A DNA stretch of 64,000 bases, taken from Sphingomonas caseinilytica (GTDB lineage Bacteria; Pseudomonadota; Alphaproteobacteria; Sphingomonadales; Sphingomonadaceae). The position numbers were made by a program, and so were the translations under genes. Where the stretch lies: positions 620,001 to 684,000 of the forward strand of contig NZ_JAMGBA010000001.1 of the NCBI RefSeq assembly GCF_023516455.1. Direction: 5' to 3'. Position 1 is the stretch's first letter; every line of letters starts with the position of its first letter. The notes beneath the pieces were generated by a model. It was given only the letters and a program-made list of their open reading frames with translations, was not told the origin of the DNA and did no database searches. This document shows, one piece after another, positions 10,310 to 19,833 of the stretch.

Positions 10310-10378
10310 CGTCATTCCCGCGAAAGCGGGAACCTAGCGAAACAAGAAAACTGGGTCCCCGCTTCCGCGGGGATGACG
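10310..10378. repeat. Palindromic intergenic repeat, CCCGCGAAAGCGGG type, between nuoI and nuoJ
   Basis: The left arm starts CGTCATTCCCGCG and the right arm ends CGCGGGGATGACG, joined by about 30 nt. Each arm also folds locally. Outer CGTCAT/ATGACG ends are shared with copies elsewhere in the window. It sits inside the nuo operon and would form a hairpin in its mRNA. Confidence 0.8.
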
Positions 10379-10423
10379 AAAATGGGGTCACCGAAAAGCC
10401 CTGTTCCAACACCAGCCGCGCCC

Positions 10424-10906
10424 CTACCGATAGGCCGCGTCAGCGGCAAGGTTGGCGGCGATTGCCTGTTCCCAGCGGTCGCCATTGGCCAGCAACTTGG
10501 CCTTGTCGTAGAGCAGCTCCTCGCGCGTTTCGGTCGAAAATTCGAGGTTCGGTCCCTCGACGATGGCATCGACCGGGCAGGCCTCCTGGCACAGGCCGCA
10601 GTAGATGCACTTCACCATGTCGATGTCGTAGCGGGTCGTGCGGCGGCTGCCGTCCTCGCGCGGTTCGGCTTCGATGGTGATCGCCTGCGCAGGGCAGATC
10701 GCCTCGCACAGCTTGCACGCGATGCAGCGCTCTTCCCCGTTGGGATAGCGGCGCAGCGCATGTTCGCCGCGGAAACGGGGCGATTGCGGCGCCTTCTCGT
10801 AAGGATAGTTGATGGTCGCCTTGGGCTTGAAGAAATACTTCAAGGTCAGCGCGTGCGCCTTGACGAATTCCCACAGCGTAAACGCCTTGATGGTGCGAGC
10901 GATCAT
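10424..10906 (-). CDS. nuoI: NADH-quinone oxidoreductase subunit I
   Basis: 160 residues from the ATG overlapping the nuoH stop (ATGA); an upstream in-frame ATG (10930) lies inside nuoH. Peripheral-arm ferredoxin carrying clusters N6a and N6b: [12 protein letters not shown] and [12 protein letters not shown] give two 4Fe-4S motifs. [16 protein letters not shown] precedes the first. The C-terminal end has a family-typical [16 protein letters not shown] helix. Confidence 0.96.
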   Translation of the reverse strand: MIARTIKAFTLWEFVKAHALTLKYFFKPKATINYPYEKAPQSPRFRGEHALRRYPNGEERCIACKLCEAICPAQAITIEAEPREDGSRRTTRYDIDMVKCIYCGLCQEACPVDAIVEGPNLEFSTETREELLYDKAKLLANGDRWEQAIAANLAADAAYR

Positions 10907-11961
10907 GCGCCAATTCCAACCTTGGTCCACATCAGCCAGCCGGAGATGAGGACGACAAACAAGAGCGACAGCGGCAGGAAGATCTTCCAGCCAAGCCGCA
11001 TCAGCTGGTCATAGCGGTACCTCGGCACGGTCGCCTTCACCCAGCCGAAGACGAAGAAGAAGAAGCACATCTTGCCGATCAGCCAGATCCAGCCCGGAAT
11101 ATCGAACCAGGGGATCCAATCGACGTTCAGTGGCGGCAGGAACCCGCCCCAGAACAGGATGGCATTGAGCGCGCACATCAGGATGACGTTGGCATATTCG
11201 CCGAGCCAGAAGAGCGCGAAGCTCATCGACGAATATTCGGTCTGGTGACCGGCAACCAATTCGCTCTCCGCCTCAACCAGATCGAACGGGGTGCGGAAGG
11301 TCTCGGCCATCGAGCTGATGAGGAACACCACCGCCATCGGGAACAACAGCGGGTTCAAGCCATATGCGCTGACGATGCCGAAGATATTCCCCTTCTGCGC
11401 CATCACGATTTCGGTGAGGTTGAAGGTGCCGGCATAGAGCACGACACAGATCAGCACGAAGCCGATCGACACTTCATAGCTCACCATCTGTGCCGCGGCG
11501 CGAAGAGCGGAGAAGAAGGGATATTTGGAGTTGGACGCCCAGCCGGCGATGATCACGCCATAGACGCCCAAGCTGCTCGCCGCGAGGATGTAGAGCAGGC
11601 CGACATTGATGTCGGTCAGCACCACGCCAACGTCGAACGGCACCACTGCCCAAACGATCAGCGCCACCGTGAAGGTGATGATCGGCGCGATCAGGAACAG
11701 CCCCTTGTTGGCGCTGGTCGGGATGATCGTCTCTTTAAGGAAGACCTTCAGGCCGTCCGCGAAGCTTTGCAGCAATCCCCAGGGCCCGACCACGTTCGGA
11801 CCGCGCCGGAGGGCGATGGCCGCCCAGATCTTGCGCTCGGCATAGATGATCATCGCCACGGCCAGCATCAGCGGCAGGGCAATGACAAGGATGCCGATGA
11901 TGGTCGCGGTGAACCACGCCCAGTCGTAGCTCATGCCCCAATTCTCGAAGGTAGCGGTCAT
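10903..11961 (-). CDS. nuoH: NADH-quinone oxidoreductase subunit H
   Basis: 352-residue membrane subunit that helps form the quinone-binding site with NuoB and NuoD. Motifs: [21 protein letters not shown] near the start, [20 protein letters not shown], and the terminal [14 protein letters not shown]. About eight helices. A second ATG at residue 10 is possible. A palindromic repeat separates it from nuoG. Confidence 0.96.
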   Translation of the reverse strand: MTATFENWGMSYDWAWFTATIIGILVIALPLMLAVAMIIYAERKIWAAIALRRGPNVVGPWGLLQSFADGLKVFLKETIIPTSANKGLFLIAPIITFTVALIVWAVVPFDVGVVLTDINVGLLYILAASSLGVYGVIIAGWASNSKYPFFSALRAAAQMVSYEVSIGFVLICVVLYAGTFNLTEIVMAQKGNIFGIVSAYGLNPLLFPMAVVFLISSMAETFRTPFDLVEAESELVAGHQTEYSSMSFALFWLGEYANVILMCALNAILFWGGFLPPLNVDWIPWFDIPGWIWLIGKMCFFFFVFGWVKATVPRYRYDQLMRLGWKIFLPLSLLFVVLISGWLMWTKVGIGA

Positions 11962-11975
11962 GAACGAACCTCAAT

Positions 11976-12042
11976 CGTCATTGCGAGCGAAGCGAAGCAA
12001 TCCAGACTGGGTCGCCACGTCGCTGCGCTCCTCGCGATGACG
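11976..12042. repeat. Palindromic intergenic repeat, GCGAGCGAAGCGAAGCAATCC type, between nuoG and nuoH
   Basis: The left end is CGTCATTGCGAGCGAAGCG and the right end is GCTCCTCGCGATGACG; the inner part reads CAATCCAGACTGG. It belongs to the same family as the copies at 39041-39107 and 41081-41155. It is in the nuo operon, filling the only other non-overlapping nuo junction. Confidence 0.82.
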
Positions 12043-12055
12043 GAAAAGCGGGGAG

Positions 12056-14059
12056 TCATTCCGCGGCCTCCGCATAGGTAGAGCCATGCACCAGTTCTTC
12101 CGAGCAACGGCGCATCGTCGGGCTGGCCCGGCAGATGGCATTGGTCAGGTAGAAATCCTTGATCGCATAGCCGACCGGCCCTGACGCCTTGGCGTCAAGC
12201 TTCGGCGGCGCCCACTTCATGTCGACGATGCCGTCCCGGCCCAGTTCCGGCACGTCGGCGATCATCGCCGCGCGCAGCTGGTCGAAGCGGTCGAACGGAA
12301 GCGGCTTGCCGATGAGGTCGGAAAGCGCGCGGAAAATAGTCCAGTCCTCGCGCGCATCGCCCGGCGCGAAGGCCGCACGCTCGCTGCGCTGCACCCGCCC
12401 CTCGATGTTGACGTAGGTGCCGTGCTTCTCGGCATAGGTCGCGCCCGGCAGGACCAGGTCGGCCTGCCCTGCGCCCTTGTCGCCATGATGGCCGATATAA
12501 ACCTTGAACGCGCGGCTGAAATTGGCTGCGGGAACCTCGTCGGCACCCATCAGGATCACCAGTTCCGGCTTGGCCTTCTCGATGTCCGTGATGCCGCCCT
12601 TGCTCGAATAGCCAAGCATCAGGCTCGCCATCCGCGCCGCCGCGATGTGCAGCACGTTGAAGCCGTTCCAGCCAGTCTTGATGAAGGGGCCCGATGCTGC
12701 GAGCGCGGCGCCCAACGCCCCTGCCCCAAGAGCACCCGGTCCGACGATCATTACCGGCCGCTCGGCGCCCTTGATTGCATCGGCGGCCGCCTTGGGCAGC
12801 TTGCCGAGCACCGACAGATCGTCGCCGAGCCATTCGACCTTGTAGGTCAAATCGACTTCCGGCCCGATCGCGAACACCTTGGCGCCACGCCGCACGGCCT
12901 TGCGCAGGCGCGTGTTGACCAGCGGCGCTTCCCAACGGACATTCGATCCGACGAGCAGGATCACATCGGCCGTCTCAAGATCGGCGATCGGCGTGTTGAA
13001 GCGCACCGAGGCAAGGTTGGTCACGTCGTAATCGAGACCGGTCTGCCGTCCTTCGAGCAGCTTCGAACCCGCGCCGGCGAGCAGTGCCTTGGCCGCATAC
13101 ATCGTCTCTGCGTCCAGAAGGTCGCCGGCGATTGCCGCGACATTCTTGCCGGCTTTCTTGAACTGCTTGGCAAAGACGTCAAGCGCCTCAGCCCAGCTCG
13201 CCTCGCGGAGCTTGCCCTTTTCACGAACCCACGGCCGATCGAGCCTGCCGCGTACCAGCGCGTCGACATGGTGGCGCGTCTTGTCGTGCGCCCATTCCTC
13301 GTTCACCGCGTCGTTGATGCGCGGCAGGATGCGCATCACCTGGCGCTGGCGGACGTCCATGCGGATGTTGGTGCCGACCGCGTCCATGACATCGATGCCG
13401 GGAACCTTGCGAAGCTCCCACGGCCGCGCCTCGAAGCTGTACGGCTTCGACAGCAGCGCTCCGACCGGACACAGATCGACGAGGTTACCGGCCAGTTCCG
13501 AATTGAACGCGCCTTCCAGATAGGTCGTGATCTGCTCGTCTTCACCACGGAACATCATGCCGATGGTCGGCACACCAGCCACTTCCTCGGCAAAGCGGAC
13601 GCAGCGCGTGCACTGGATGCAGCGGGTCATCGCTGTCTTGACGATCGGCCCGAAATATTTGTCGTCGACCGCCCGCTTGTTCTCGTCGAACCGCGAATGA
13701 CCGCGTCCGTAAGCAATCGCCTGGTCCTGCAGGTCGCATTCGCCGCCCTGGTCACAGATCGGGCAATCGAGCGGGTGGTTGATGAGCAGGAACTCCATCA
13801 CCCCTTCGCGCGCCTTCTTGACCATCGGCGTATCGGTTTTGATCGTCTGGCCGTCCGCAGCCGGAAGTGCGCAGCTCGCCTGCGGCTTGGGCGGCCCAGG
13901 CGCAACCTCGACCAGGCACATGCGGCAATTGCCGGCGATGCTCAGGCGCTCGTGGTAGCAGAAGCGCGGGATCTCCTTGCCGGCAAGCTCGCACGCCTGC
14001 AGCACGGTCGCGCCCTGCGGGACCTCGATCTCAACGCCGTCGACGGTAACCTTGGGCAT
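12056..14059 (-). CDS. nuoG: NADH-quinone oxidoreductase subunit G
   Basis: 667-residue peripheral-arm iron-sulfur subunit. The N-terminal 2Fe-2S domain has CYHERLSIAGNCRMCLVE and a later cysteine near SCALP (N1b). HPLDCPICDQGGECDLQD begins the His-Cys3 (N5) module, followed by TRCIQCTRCVRFAEEVAG (N4). The molybdopterin-oxidoreductase-like C-terminal domain (about 220-600) is catalytically inert in complex I. The ATG overlaps the stop of the upstream 196-residue gene (TGATG). Confidence 0.96.
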   Translation of the reverse strand: MPKVTVDGVEIEVPQGATVLQACELAGKEIPRFCYHERLSIAGNCRMCLVEVAPGPPKPQASCALPAADGQTIKTDTPMVKKAREGVMEFLLINHPLDCPICDQGGECDLQDQAIAYGRGHSRFDENKRAVDDKYFGPIVKTAMTRCIQCTRCVRFAEEVAGVPTIGMMFRGEDEQITTYLEGAFNSELAGNLVDLCPVGALLSKPYSFEARPWELRKVPGIDVMDAVGTNIRMDVRQRQVMRILPRINDAVNEEWAHDKTRHHVDALVRGRLDRPWVREKGKLREASWAEALDVFAKQFKKAGKNVAAIAGDLLDAETMYAAKALLAGAGSKLLEGRQTGLDYDVTNLASVRFNTPIADLETADVILLVGSNVRWEAPLVNTRLRKAVRRGAKVFAIGPEVDLTYKVEWLGDDLSVLGKLPKAAADAIKGAERPVMIVGPGALGAGALGAALAASGPFIKTGWNGFNVLHIAAARMASLMLGYSSKGGITDIEKAKPELVILMGADEVPAANFSRAFKVYIGHHGDKGAGQADLVLPGATYAEKHGTYVNIEGRVQRSERAAFAPGDAREDWTIFRALSDLIGKPLPFDRFDQLRAAMIADVPELGRDGIVDMKWAPPKLDAKASGPVGYAIKDFYLTNAICRASPTMRRCSEELVHGSTYAEAAE

Positions 14060-14649
14060 CAGCTTTTTGCCTGCAAATTATAAGTGGCGAGCCGCCATGT
14101 GCCGAGCGCAATCAGCGCCCGAAGCGACTCCCTCGAGAATTCGGATGTGCTCCCGGCACGCACGCAGCCCGAAAGCGCGGGGCCCAATGGTTTGAACGCG
14201 GCCAGCTCGTCCTGCGTAGCCGGCCTCGTATCGAGAAGTGCCGCAACCCCCGCCGGCGAAGCGCGAACCACGCACATGGCAATTAATTCGCCTTCATCGC
14301 GCGCTTCGATTTCGGGCAAGTCAGTACGGTGCTGCGTGGCTTCGACAACGCGACCTAGGACATCATCCTGGTGAAGCATCCCCTCGGCCAGGCTGCCGGC
14401 TACCAGAAGTCCAGCCGAATGGATGTCAAAACGGATAAGCGCGTTGCAGACGTTCCTGTCGCGCATAAGCTTCCAGAGCTGGTCACGATATTCGTTCGAG
14501 CGATAGTCCAGCGCCAGGACCGACCGCACCCGCTCTTCCTGATTTTGAGCGAGGCATTGGCCGACGACGTGCATGTCTTCGACCAGATTTTCATGTGGCG
14601 GTGTTCCGGCTTGAGCCGACGCCAGCGCCATTGCCAAAAGCAGGCTCAC
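14059..14649 (-). CDS. Unknown exported protein encoded inside the nuo operon
   Basis: 196 residues; I do not recognise a family. A GTG start at 14649 overlaps the nuoF stop (GTGA) and its stop overlaps the nuoG start (TGATG), so it is translated in register with complex I genes. The N-terminus [15 protein letters not shown] looks like a short signal peptide with cleavage after AQA, followed by no membrane helix. There are four cysteines (about 32, 68, 126, 162), which could form two disulfides in the periplasm. The rest is mainly helical and charged, with no Fe-S motif. Complex I assembly, quality control or an unrelated passenger role are all open. Confidence 0.8.
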   Translation of the reverse strand: MSLLLAMALASAQAGTPPHENLVEDMHVVGQCLAQNQEERVRSVLALDYRSNEYRDQLWKLMRDRNVCNALIRFDIHSAGLLVAGSLAEGMLHQDDVLGRVVEATQHRTDLPEIEARDEGELIAMCVVRASPAGVAALLDTRPATQDELAAFKPLGPALSGCVRAGSTSEFSRESLRALIALGTWRLATYNLQAKS

Positions 14650-15953
14650 TCCGCCGCCTCCTGCATGCCCGCGTGGCGCTCGGAGATGCGGCGCTCGATT
14701 TCAGGGCGGAAGTGCTTGATCAGGCCCTGGATCGGCCATGCCGCTGCGTCGCCAAGGGCGCAGATGGTATGGCCTTCGACCTGCTTGGTGACGTCGAGCA
14801 GCTTGTCGATGGTCGCAACATCGGCATCGCCTTCGCGCAGGCGCTCCATCGTGCGCCACATCCAGCCGGTGCCTTCGCGGCACGGCGTGCACTGGCCGCA
14901 GCTCTCATGCTTGTAGAAGTAGCTGATGCGGCTGATCGCGCGGACGATGTCGGTGGACTTGTCCATGACGATGACCGCAGCGGTGCCGAGGCCCGATCCG
15001 ACGGCCTTCAGCCCGTCGAAATCCATCGGCGCGTCCATGATCTGCTCGGCCGGTACCAGCGGAACCGACGAACCGCCGGGAATGACGGCCAGGAGGTTGT
15101 CCCAGCCGCCGCGAATGCCGCCGCAATGCTTGTCGATCAGCTCGCGGAACGAAATCGACATGGCCTCTTCGACCACGCACGGATTGTTCACATGGCCGCT
15201 GATCTGGAACAGCTTGGTGCCGGCATTATTCTCGCGGCCGAAGCTCTTGAACCATTCCGCGCCACGGCGAAGGATCGTCGGGACGACCGCGATGCTCTCG
15301 ACATTGTTGACCGTGGTCGGACAACCGTAGAGGCCCGCGCCGGCCGGGAAAGGAGGCTTCAGGCGCGGCTTGCCCGGCTTGCCCTCAAGGCTCTCGAGCA
15401 TCGCCGTCTCTTCGCCGCAGATGTAGGCGCCAGCGCCCCGATGCACGAACAGGTCGAAGTCGTAGCCCGAGCCGCAGGCATTCTTGCCCAGCAGGCCGGC
15501 TTCATAAGCCTCGGCAACCGCTTTCCGCAGCGCTTCGGTCTCGCGGATGAATTCCCCGCGGACGTAGATGTATCCCGCCCGCGCCCGCATCGCGAAACCG
15601 GCGAGCAGCGCACCTTCGACCAGCGTATGCGGATCATGGCGCAGGATCTCGCGATCCTTGCAGCTTCCGGGCTCGGACTCGTCGGCGTTGATCACCAGGA
15701 AATTCGGCCGCCCCGGCGTCGGCGCCTTGGGCATGAAGCTCCACTTCATGCCGGTCGGGAAGCCTGCGCCGCCGCGGCCGCGAAGGCCGGACGCCTTTAC
15801 GATCTCGATGATCTCGTCCTGGCCGATCTTCATCAGGTCGGCGGTCTTGTCCCAATTGCCGCGCGCCTGCGCCGACTTGAGGTCCGCGCCCTGGAAGCCG
15901 TAGACGTTGGTGAAGATCCGGTCCTTGTCGGTGAGGGAGGTGATGCCGGTCAT
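14646..15953 (-). CDS. nuoF: NADH-quinone oxidoreductase subunit F
   Basis: 435 residues from the ATG at 15953, which overlaps the stop of the 47-residue gene (ATGA); an open frame continuing upstream is out-of-frame read-through. Carries the NADH and FMN sites and cluster N3: [18 protein letters not shown] (NADH/FMN loop), [29 protein letters not shown], and [15 protein letters not shown] for the 4Fe-4S ligands. Works with NuoE and NuoG. Confidence 0.97.
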   Translation of the reverse strand: MTGITSLTDKDRIFTNVYGFQGADLKSAQARGNWDKTADLMKIGQDEIIEIVKASGLRGRGGAGFPTGMKWSFMPKAPTPGRPNFLVINADESEPGSCKDREILRHDPHTLVEGALLAGFAMRARAGYIYVRGEFIRETEALRKAVAEAYEAGLLGKNACGSGYDFDLFVHRGAGAYICGEETAMLESLEGKPGKPRLKPPFPAGAGLYGCPTTVNNVESIAVVPTILRRGAEWFKSFGRENNAGTKLFQISGHVNNPCVVEEAMSISFRELIDKHCGGIRGGWDNLLAVIPGGSSVPLVPAEQIMDAPMDFDGLKAVGSGLGTAAVIVMDKSTDIVRAISRISYFYKHESCGQCTPCREGTGWMWRTMERLREGDADVATIDKLLDVTKQVEGHTICALGDAAAWPIQGLIKHFRPEIERRISERHAGMQEAAE

Positions 15954-16093
15954 TTCAGCTGCTTCCCGCCGAACTTGTTCTGAACGAGCATCAGTCCGCC
16001 CACGACCAGTGCAATGACGATCGCAATCTTCAGCAGCTTGAACAGCAGCCCAAGCAACAGGATCGCGATGATGATGCCGATGATCAGACCCAT
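15950..16093 (-). CDS. 47-residue single-span membrane protein between nuoE and nuoF
   Basis: Starts [19 protein letters not shown], continues [19 protein letters not shown] and ends NKFGGKQLK. It is almost entirely hydrophobic (one long or two short helices) with a basic tail. The ATG overlaps the nuoE stop (TGATG) and its TGA overlaps the nuoF ATG (ATGA), so the frame is fixed between two core genes and cannot easily be chance. A small membrane factor for complex I insertion or stability is a guess from context; no family is recognised. Confidence 0.82.
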   Translation of the reverse strand: MGLIIGIIIAILLLGLLFKLLKIAIVIALVVGGLMLVQNKFGGKQLK

Positions 16094-16758
16094 CACTGCT
16101 GTCCTCGATAGTCGTAGTTGCGCTCAGCCATCTTCTTGAGCGTGGTCGGGCCGCCTTCGGGGCAGCTCGTCTGGCGCGCAACCTGCGGGCCCGGCTTGGG
16201 CGTCTGCCCCATCGCCAGCGCGTCGAGGATCGCCTTCATGCTGGACTCTGTCAGGTCCTCGTAATTGTCGTCGTTGATCTGGACCATCGGCGCATTGGTG
16301 CAGGCGCCGAGGCATTCGACTTCGGTCAGGGTGAACAAGCCGTCCGCCGTGGTGTGGCCCTTCTTGAGGCCACGCTTGTAGCAAGCCGACAGGACATCAT
16401 CCGAACCGCGCAGCATGCAGGGCGTCGTACCGCACACCTGGACATGGAATTTGCCCACCGGAACCAGGTTGAACATGGTGTAGAAGCTGGCGACCTCCAT
16501 GACGCGCACGGGCGGCATGTCGAGCTCACGCGCGACGAACTCCATCACCGGTATCGGCAGCCAGCCCTGCGTCCCCGTCATCTCGCCAACCTGCCGCTGG
16601 GCAAGGTCGAGGAACGGAATGGAGGCCGAAGCCTGCCGCCCCGCCGGATAGCGGGTCAGGATGTCCGCAGCGGCCTTGGCGCGGGTCTCATCCCAGGCGA
16701 AATTGCCCCACTTTTCGCGGAGTTCCGGCGTGTCAGCGGCGAAGTTACGTTCAGCCAT
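16093..16758 (-). CDS. nuoE: NADH-quinone oxidoreductase subunit E
   Basis: 221 residues from the ATG at 16758, overlapping the nuoD stop (TAATG). A thioredoxin-fold 2Fe-2S protein (cluster N1a) next to NuoF. Ligands are seen as [11 protein letters not shown] and [23 protein letters not shown] is the usual helix. A C-terminal extension of about 35 residues after the fold (GQTPKPGPQ onward, with [10 protein letters not shown]) is typical of alphaproteobacteria. Confidence 0.96.
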   Translation of the reverse strand: MAERNFAADTPELREKWGNFAWDETRAKAAADILTRYPAGRQASASIPFLDLAQRQVGEMTGTQGWLPIPVMEFVARELDMPPVRVMEVASFYTMFNLVPVGKFHVQVCGTTPCMLRGSDDVLSACYKRGLKKGHTTADGLFTLTEVECLGACTNAPMVQINDDNYEDLTESSMKAILDALAMGQTPKPGPQVARQTSCPEGGPTTLKKMAERNYDYRGQQ

Positions 16759-17990
16759 TAGCGGTCGCACTCCCCGAACACGACGTCGATGGCCGAAAGC
16801 ACAGCGGTGGTGTCGGCGAGCATGTGGCCCTTCATCATGAAATCCATCGCCTGCAGGTGGCTGAACGCCGTCGGCCGGATCTTGCAGCGATAGGGTTTGT
16901 TGGTGCCGTCCGCGACCAGGTAGACGCCGAACTCGCCCTTGGGGCTTTCGGTCGCGACGTAAACTTCGCCTGCGGGGACGTGATATCCTTCGGTGAACAG
17001 CTTGAAGTGGTGGATCAGCGCTTCCATCGACTGCTTCATCTCGCCGCGCTTGGGCGGGAAGACCTTGCGGTCGAGGCTTCCGACCGGGCCGGCCGGCATA
17101 TCGCGGAGGCACTGGCGCATGATGCGCGCCGATTGGCGCACTTCCTCGACGCGGACCATGAAGCGGTCGTAGCAGTCGCCCTTGGTGCCGACCGGGATGT
17201 CGAATTCCATCCGGTCATAAACCTCATAGGGCTGCGATTTGCGCAGGTCCCAGGGAATGCCGGCGGCGCGGATCATCGGGCCGGAGAAACCCCACGCCAG
17301 CGCGTCTTCTTTGGAAACCGTGCCGATGTCGACGTTGCGCTGCTTGAAGATGCGATTGTCGGCGACCAGGCTGATCGCGTCCTCGAACAGCGGCATGCGC
17401 TTGTCGAGGAACGCGGCCATGTCGGCCAGCACCTTTTCCGGAATATCCTGACGAACGCCGCCGACGCGGAAGTAGTTGGCGTGCATGCGCGCGCCCGACA
17501 CGGCCTCGTAGAGCTGCAACGTGTCTTCGCGCACTTCGAACAGCCACAAGTTGGGCGTCATCGCGCCAACGTCCATGATGTGGCTGCCGAGGTTCAGCAT
17601 GTGGTTGGAGATGCGGGTCAGCTCCGCCATCAGCACGCGGATGTACTGCGCGCGGAGCGGCACCTCGAGACCCATCAGCTTCTCGATCGCCAGCACGAAG
17701 CTATGCTCCATGCACATCGGCGAGCAGTAATCGAGCCGGTCGAAGTACGGGATGTTCTGCGCGTAGGTGCGATACTCGATCAGCTTCTCGGTACCGCGAT
17801 GAAGCAGGCCGATATGCGGATCGACTCTTTCGACGATCTCGCCGTCCAGCTCCATGATCAGGCGCAGAACGCCGTGCGCGGCCGGATGCTGCGGGCCAAA
17901 GTTGATCGTGTAATTGCTGACCGTCTGGTCGCCTGCCGTCGGCTTGTCGCTGGGCGCGCCGACCATCAGATCGAGTGTCTGGGTCGTCAT
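16758..17990 (-). CDS. nuoD: NADH-quinone oxidoreductase subunit D
   Basis: 410 residues. A hydrogenase-large-subunit-like protein forming the quinone site; the 49-kDa mitochondrial homologue. Signatures: [47 protein letters not shown], and the terminal DIVFGECDR-like end (here DVVFGECDR). A separate protein, not fused to NuoC. The ATG overlaps the nuoC stop (ATGA). Confidence 0.97.
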   Translation of the reverse strand: MTTQTLDLMVGAPSDKPTAGDQTVSNYTINFGPQHPAAHGVLRLIMELDGEIVERVDPHIGLLHRGTEKLIEYRTYAQNIPYFDRLDYCSPMCMEHSFVLAIEKLMGLEVPLRAQYIRVLMAELTRISNHMLNLGSHIMDVGAMTPNLWLFEVREDTLQLYEAVSGARMHANYFRVGGVRQDIPEKVLADMAAFLDKRMPLFEDAISLVADNRIFKQRNVDIGTVSKEDALAWGFSGPMIRAAGIPWDLRKSQPYEVYDRMEFDIPVGTKGDCYDRFMVRVEEVRQSARIMRQCLRDMPAGPVGSLDRKVFPPKRGEMKQSMEALIHHFKLFTEGYHVPAGEVYVATESPKGEFGVYLVADGTNKPYRCKIRPTAFSHLQAMDFMMKGHMLADTTAVLSAIDVVFGECDR

Positions 17991-18808
17991 GCGTCACCCT
18001 TTTTCTTGCGCGGCTTGGCAGGCGCCTTCGCCTTCGGGGCGGCCTTGCTCTTCTTGGCCGCTTCCTTGTTGGCCTTCGCTCCGGCACCTGTTTGGGCAGG
18101 CGTCTCGGTCGTCTTGGGCGTTGGCGGCGGCGCCTTGGCCTCGACCTTAGGCTGGGAGCTTGGGGCGGGCGCCGGACTCGGCGCGCCAGGCGCTTCCGGG
18201 ACGGCCTTCTCGTCGCCTGGCAGGCGATACTCCGGGCCTTCCCACGGCATCAGGAAGTCGAAGTTGCGGAAATCCTGGGGAAGCTGGACGGGTTCATAGA
18301 CCACCCGCTTCTCTGCTTCGGAATAGCGCAGCTCGACAAAGCCCGTCTGCGGGAAGTCCTTGCGCAGCGGATAGCCCTCGAACCCGTAATCGGTGAGGAT
18401 CCGGCGGAGGTCGGGATTGCCGGCGAAGGTCACGCCGTACATGTCGAAGGTTTCGCGCTCCAGCCAGCCCGCCACAGGCCACAGCGACGTGACGCTCGGC
18501 ACCGGCGTGTCCTCGTCGGTGCAGACCTTGATGCGGATGCGGTGGTTATGGGTCACCGACAGCAGGTGATAATTCACCTCGAACCGCTCGGGCCGCTCCG
18601 GATAGTCGGCGCCGGCGATTTCCATCAGCTGCTGGTAGCCGAACTCATCGCGCGCCGTCCGGCACGCCTCGATCAGCCCTTCGCGCGTGACGGTGAAGGT
18701 CAACTCGTCGACAGCATCCTTGGTCGCGACATGCGCCTTGCCGATCGCCGCCTTGAACGTGTCGGCAAAGCCCTTGCGCGGCTTGATGACGGGATAGGGT
18801 ACGTTCAC
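17987..18808 (-). CDS. nuoC: NADH-quinone oxidoreductase subunit C with a long Pro/Ala/Lys-rich tail
   Basis: 273 residues. The core (about 1-200) is the 30-kDa subunit: [43 protein letters not shown], and a GYPLRKDFP motif. Residues about 201-273 form a low-complexity tail rich in Pro, Ala and Lys ending in PRKKKGDA. This is well over the usual length of about 200. GTG start at 18808 overlapping the nuoB stop (GTGA). Confidence 0.95.
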   Translation of the reverse strand: MNVPYPVIKPRKGFADTFKAAIGKAHVATKDAVDELTFTVTREGLIEACRTARDEFGYQQLMEIAGADYPERPERFEVNYHLLSVTHNHRIRIKVCTDEDTPVPSVTSLWPVAGWLERETFDMYGVTFAGNPDLRRILTDYGFEGYPLRKDFPQTGFVELRYSEAEKRVVYEPVQLPQDFRNFDFLMPWEGPEYRLPGDEKAVPEAPGAPSPAPAPSSQPKVEAKAPPPTPKTTETPAQTGAGAKANKEAAKKSKAAPKAKAPAKPRKKKGDA

Positions 18809-19353
18809 CGCTCGATCGTCCCTTCGCGGCGGATCTTCCGCTGCAGCTGCATGATCCCGTAGAGCAGCGCCTCGGCCGTCGGCGGGCAGCCCGGGACGTA
18901 GACGTCGACCGGGACGATGCGGTCGCAGCCGCGAACGACTGAATAGCTATAGTGATAATAGCCGCCGCCATTGGCGCAGCTGCCCATCGAAATGACGTAG
19001 CGCGGCTCCGACATCTGGTCGTAGACCTTGCGCAGCGCGCTCGCCATCTTGTTGCACAGCGTACCGGCGACGATCATCACGTCCGATTGGCGCGGGGAAG
19101 CGCGCGGCGCGGCGCCGAACCGCTCAAGGTCATAGCGCGGCATGTTCACATGGATCATCTCGACCGCGCAGCAGGCGAGGCCGAAGGTCATCCACCACAG
19201 CGAACCGGTACGGGCCCAGGTGAACAGGTCTTCGGTCGTGGTGACCAGGAAGCCCTTTTCATCCAGCTCGGCGCGCATCGCCTCGAACTTCGCCTGCTCT
19301 TCAGGCGAGAGTTCGAACGGCGGGGGCGCCTTGGGGCTAAGCATCACTCCCAT
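18805..19353 (-). CDS. nuoB: NADH-quinone oxidoreductase subunit B
   Basis: 182 residues. Holds cluster N2, the last electron donor to quinone. Ligands: the tandem cysteines in [11 protein letters not shown], then [19 protein letters not shown] and [18 protein letters not shown]. The start at 19353 has a GGGAG seven bases upstream. A second ATG at 19344 overlaps the nuoA stop as TGATG and would shorten the protein by three residues; both are plausible. Confidence 0.96.
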   Translation of the reverse strand: MGVMLSPKAPPPFELSPEEQAKFEAMRAELDEKGFLVTTTEDLFTWARTGSLWWMTFGLACCAVEMIHVNMPRYDLERFGAAPRASPRQSDVMIVAGTLCNKMASALRKVYDQMSEPRYVISMGSCANGGGYYHYSYSVVRGCDRIVPVDVYVPGCPPTAEALLYGIMQLQRKIRREGTIER

Positions 19354-19721
19354 TCAAGCGCTCCCTTCTTCCAGGCATAGGCAAGGCCGAGGCCAAGCTC
19401 GACGAGGAAGATCATCATCGCGATCCATGCGGCCCAGCCGGTGCCGACGACACTGACCGCCCAGGGGTAGAGGAAGGCCGCTTCCAGATCGAAGACGATG
19501 AACAGGATGGCGACCAGGTAGAAGCGAACGTCGAACTGCGCGCGGCTGTCGTCGAATGCGGGGAAACCGCACTCATATTCGCTGAGCTTCTCGGCATCGG
19601 GGCGATGCGTGCCGGTCAGGCGGCTGACGAGCATCGGCAGCACGACGAATGCCGTCGACAACGCAAGCGCGATGGCGAGAAACAGGAGGATCGGCAGGTA
19701 TCCGGCGGCGACTTCGGCCAA
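19344..19721 (-). CDS. nuoA: NADH-quinone oxidoreductase subunit A
   Basis: 125 residues, three transmembrane helices, first gene of the operon. The signature [20 protein letters not shown], with the conserved cysteine on the TM1-TM2 loop, is followed by [12 protein letters not shown]. The start is TTG at 19721; no ATG gives the conserved N-terminus. A promoter and Fur-like palindrome lie upstream. Confidence 0.96.
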   Translation of the reverse strand: MAEVAAGYLPILLFLAIALALSTAFVVLPMLVSRLTGTHRPDAEKLSEYECGFPAFDDSRAQFDVRFYLVAILFIVFDLEAAFLYPWAVSVVGTGWAAWIAMMIFLVELGLGLAYAWKKGALEWE

Positions 19722-19757
19722 GAGTGGAGACTCCCGAGGGTGACTTAAGTTGGCGGC

Positions 19758-19786
19758 GCTTTAGGATGCTGTCCTGCTAGGGGCAA
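19758..19786 (-). promoter_or_regulatory. Predicted sigma-70-type promoter of the nuo operon
   Basis: On the minus strand TTGCCC (19781-19786), a 17-nt spacer, then TAAAGC (19758-19763), about 37 nt upstream of the nuoA start. It fits the TTGnCn-17-TAnnnn pattern seen before other genes here. Confidence 0.5.
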
Positions 19787-19799
19787 GCGCCTGAGACAG

Positions 19800-19814
19800 T
19801 GAGAATGATTCGCA
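19800..19814. promoter_or_regulatory. Fur-box-like palindrome upstream of nuoA
   Basis: TGAGAATGATTCGCA is a 7-1-7 palindrome with one mismatch between arms. It resembles the classical Fur core TGATAATnATTATCA at 11 of 14 arm positions. It lies about 13 nt upstream of the predicted nuo -35 element. The same span is downstream of suhB. Confidence 0.5.
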
Positions 19815-19817
19815 ATT

Positions 19818-19833
19818 AGTCGACCAAACGACT
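19818..19833 (-). terminator. Small hairpin at the end of suhB
   Basis: A 5-bp stem AGTCG/CGACT with a 6-nt loop starts at the suhB stop codon. Short and without a T tract, so a weak candidate only. Confidence 0.25.

Noticed and set aside
10312-10569. A minus-strand frame ending inside the nuoI-nuoJ repeat
   Set aside because: Produced by repeat sequence plus the nuoI antisense phase; no protein-like content.
12422-14083. A 553-codon plus-strand frame opposite nuoG
   Set aside because: Entirely antisense to a core subunit whose motifs are intact; composition is rich in Arg, Ala and His as expected from a mirror frame.
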